From positions 744,001 through 808,000 of the forward strand of contig CAWFVV010000002.1 in NCBI GenBank assembly GCA_963819385.1: 64,000 bases of DNA, read 5' to 3'. The notes beneath the pieces were generated by a model. That model saw only the letters and a list, made by a program, of their open reading frames with translations, was not told the origin of the DNA and ran no database searches. Position 1 is the first letter of the stretch. Every line of letters begins with the position of its first letter. Positions 62,142 to 64,000 of this stretch are shown in pieces. Made by a program: the position numbers and the translations under genes. The stretch is from JAVDCA01 sp963819385. Its GTDB lineage: Bacteria; Pseudomonadota; Alphaproteobacteria; Rhizobiales; Xanthobacteraceae.

Positions 62142-62648
62142 TCAGCTCGCCGCCCGCAGATTGACAGCGCTCTCCGCCATCTGGGTGAGCTTCTTATCGG
62201 CCGCCTTTTCCTCGTCGAGGGTGCGCTGCAGGATGCTCGCGCAATCGGCGCGGTCGAGTTGCTTCGCCCACGCGATCAGCGAGCCGTAGCGGGTGATCTC
62301 GTAATGCTCGACCGCCTGGGCGGCGGCGATGAGCGCGGCGTCCATCACCCGTTTATCGGCGACCTCGCCCGCAACCTCGTCGGCCTCCTCGATGATGCCG
62401 TCGATCGCCGGACAGTCGATGCCCTTGATGTCGACGCCGTGCATGCGAAAGACTTCCTCGAGGCGAGCCACGTGGTTCTTCGTCTCGTCGAGATGGGTCT
62501 TGAAGCCGCGCTTGAGGCCGGGGTCGCCTGCCTTCTCGATCATGTCGGGCAGCGTTCGCACGATCTGGCTCTCGGCGTAATAGACGTCGCGCAGCGTGTG
62601 CACGAAGAGATCGTTCAGCGTCTTGATGTCCTTGGAAAACACGCCCAT
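62142..62648 (-). CDS. YciE/YciF-like ferritin-fold protein (DUF892)
   Basis: A 168-residue protein: MGVFSKDIKTLNDLFVHTLR, DVYYAESQIVRTLPDMIEKA, FKTHLDETKNHVARLEEVF, DGIIEEADEVAG, AAQAVEHYEITRYGSLIAWA and LQRTLDEEKAADKKLTQMAE. The helical bundle and repeated Glu/His ligands fit the YciE/YciF stress-protein family, which has a diiron ferritin-like site. The ATG at 62648 has AAAGGACA upstream. Convergent with the broken gene at 61818-62138 (3 bp apart). Confidence 0.93.
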   Translation of the reverse strand: MGVFSKDIKTLNDLFVHTLRDVYYAESQIVRTLPDMIEKAGDPGLKRGFKTHLDETKNHVARLEEVFRMHGVDIKGIDCPAIDGIIEEADEVAGEVADKRVMDAALIAAAQAVEHYEITRYGSLIAWAKQLDRADCASILQRTLDEEKAADKKLTQMAESAVNLRAAS

Positions 62649-62857
62649 GAGCACATGTCCTTTTTCGGTTGTCGCTTCGTCCGTCGTTGTCCCATTGTCC
62701 CCGGACAACCCGCCGAACCTCGGTTGCGTTCCGCGCGGCGCGCGCCGCCGCAACGCGCCGTAATTCGCTGTTGCCAGCGGTCGGCCCGGGCCGCTAAGGA
62801 CATGACATCGTCCGCGTCGATCAAACCCTTTCCCCGTCGCTCAAACCATTTTCCCCA

Positions 62858-63289
62858 ATGCCAGCATCGAATTCCGCGCGCCGCGCCGCGCTTGCCGCCG
62901 CTGCCGTCGTGGGCGGCGTCATGGCCGCGATGATCATCGACATCATGCTGGCGCGACGCGGCATCGGGCTCGTCGGCGCATGGCAAGGCATCTTGCGCAG
63001 CGGCGGCACGCCGATGCATGCCGCGCTCGCCTGGTGGGCCATCACGGGCGGGGCCTTCGTCTCCGGCTTCATCACCGCGATGGTGGCTTCGCGGCTCTCC
63101 TGGCTCTATTTGCGCTCGCTGCGCTGGCTCGCGGTGTGCGCGCTCACGATCGGCCTTGCGGTGATCGGCGATCTCGCCCCACCGGCCGCGGCCGGCGCCG
63201 CGGATCATCAAGCCCTGGCGACGCTCGCGGCGCTCGCCGTCGCCATGGTGATGGCAGGCTTCGGTGCATTCTTCGCCGTGCGGCACTAG
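62858..63289 (+). CDS. Small four-span membrane protein
   Basis: A 143-residue protein with about four hydrophobic segments: AALAAAAVVGGVMAAMIIDI, ALAWWAITGGAFVSGFITAM, WLAVCALTIGLAVIGDLAPP and ATLAALAVAMVMAGFGAFFA. Family unknown. Divergent from the YciE/YciF-like gene. Confidence 0.75.
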   Translation: MPASNSARRAALAAAAVVGGVMAAMIIDIMLARRGIGLVGAWQGILRSGGTPMHAALAWWAITGGAFVSGFITAMVASRLSWLYLRSLRWLAVCALTIGLAVIGDLAPPAAAGAADHQALATLAALAVAMVMAGFGAFFAVRH

Positions 63290-63903
63290 CCAACGCATAT
63301 CCCGGCGCAGTGGACGCCGGCGCGCCGACAAGTATAGGCGCAAATCCAAAGCCCGAACCGCACACACCTCGTGAACCGTCTGGCCGCGCCATGCGACCAA
63401 ACGGCATGGCATGTTGTCAGTACAGGCCCGCCGCGGTCCGCAAGCCAGGCGTTACGACAATTGCCGCCCTCGCCCCCAGGCCGGCGGCGTTGCGGCCAGC
63501 TTGCGGCCCGGCACGTCCACCCGCCTGATTGACCCTGATCGGGTTCTCGGCACCGGGGCACACAAAGCAAAAGAGCCGGCCTTTCGGCCGGCTCTTTCGG
63601 TGGCGCGATGTCTCAAGCGCCATTTACCCCCCCGCCCAATTGTCTCGCGCGACCCTCTGGCACTCCCCCATGCAGCGCGCCCAGGCCGCTCGCGCGACAG
63701 GGGGCATGTTGGGACGAGCGCGGCCCACTCGTCGAGTTTTTCCGACAGGCCCGGCCGCAGGTTTCTCGCAGGTGCAGCCGAAATGTCACACTTTGCGAAA
63801 TATCGAGCGCGCGCGCCGGGATTGCGCCCCTCCACAATGCAGCAAAGCCGACCCGAGGCCGGCTTTGTATGATTCCGCACAATGAGGTTCCGCGCGCGGC
63901 GGA
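63290..63903. other. Non-coding region containing two hairpins
   Basis: No supported gene in about 610 bp. A degenerate copy of the gcgcatg palindrome (gtggacgccgg core) lies near 63294-63340. Strong hairpins occur at 63571-63596 and about 63843-63864. The A/C-rich stretch 63600-63840 has no recognised RNA fold, but a small RNA read leftwards into the 63571 hairpin cannot be excluded. Confidence 0.4.
63571..63596 (-). terminator. Rho-independent terminator-like hairpin
   Basis: An 11-bp perfect stem (aagagccggcc / ggccggctctt) with a four-base loop; on the minus strand it is followed by a T-rich run (ttgctttgtg). It would end a minus-strand transcript from the right. Confidence 0.7.
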
Positions 63904-64000
63904 TCAGTGCCGATGGTGATGATGATGGCGGCGCAACGCCACCTGCATGGGAACCGAATTGCGCTCCGGATGCGCGTCGAAATAGGCGTTCATCACCCAG
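63904..64000 (-). CDS. C-terminal end of a His-rich protein (5' end outside window)
   Basis: The minus strand is open from the window edge to a TGA at 63904-63906. The last residues are VMNAYFDAHPERNSVPMQVA, then two Arg, five His, Arg, His. Too little is present to name the family. A hairpin at about 63843-63864 lies downstream. The His run could bind metal. Confidence 0.55.
   Translation of the reverse strand, partial: WVMNAYFDAHPERNSVPMQVALRRHHHHHRH

Noticed and set aside
63452..63880. Minus-strand 142-codon frame in the 3' non-coding block
   Set aside because: Arg/Pro-rich, no ribosome-binding site, and it runs through the 63571 hairpin.

Overview
The window is high-GC DNA (about two-thirds G+C by eye) from an alphaproteobacterium, most likely a Hyphomicrobiales (Rhizobiales) member of the Bradyrhizobiaceae/Xanthobacteraceae type. 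The support is a flagellin-FlbT-FlaF gene set with FlgE/FlgK/FlgL, two Bug-type tricarboxylate-transporter binding proteins, many exported small proteins, and a large number of dispersed palindromic repeats. No rRNA, tRNA, CRISPR array, prophage or insertion sequence was recognised.

Region 1 (1-23.2 kb) is a flagellar filament locus with an apparent flagellin-modification island. It holds a TPR/ATP-grasp protein (partial), a TPR glycosyltransferase-like gene, two tandem 598-residue flagellins that share an almost identical central tract, flbT-flaF, and two more TPR glycosyltransferase-like genes. A minus-strand trio follows: a peroxiredoxin-like/prolyl-hydroxylase fusion, a GT-A-like glycosyltransferase and a CmcI-type methyltransferase. 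Then come an unusual AroA paralogue and flgL-flgK-flgE. Three genes here are broken by frameshifts. In four of the five frameshift sites, deleting a single A restores the frame and also recreates a GANTC (CcrM methylation) site, so these look like methylation-linked base-calling insertions rather than real mutations.

Region 2 (23.4-36.6 kb) is mixed metabolism and stress: msrB, a MoxR ATPase, two tandem exported DUF3859-like proteins, three metallo-beta-lactamase-fold proteins (only one with the canonical metal motif), an alpha/beta hydrolase with a predicted Cys nucleophile, a keto-enoate hydratase-like protein, a Bug receptor, a MipA/OmpV outer-membrane protein, an FAD amine-oxidase-like protein with a disordered tail, a SixA-type phosphatase and a universal stress protein.

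Region 3 (36.6-48.1 kb) has small membrane or exported proteins, a Rieske ring-hydroxylating dioxygenase (alpha and beta subunits), a second Bug receptor, a soluble twin-PAS chemoreceptor, a ferritin-like protein, a class II aldolase, a polytopic membrane protein and a GMC oxidoreductase. About 760 bp of repeat-rich non-coding DNA follows.

Region 4 (48.9-56.8 kb) is a sugar or sugar-acid unit: a complete ABC importer on the minus strand, divergent from an altronate-dehydratase-family enzyme and a lactate-permease-family transporter. Region 5 (57.1-64 kb) has an exported Gly/Tyr-rich protein and a divergent catabolic cluster (amidohydrolase and SnoaL-like protein against a polysaccharide-deacetylase-like protein and a translationally coupled amidase). 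It ends with a small exported-protein gene interrupted at codon 3, a YciE/YciF ferritin-like protein, a small membrane protein and the tail of a His-rich gene.

Starts were chosen from ribosome-binding sites, signal peptides and overlap with neighbours. Function calls come from motifs recognised by eye; no database search was run.
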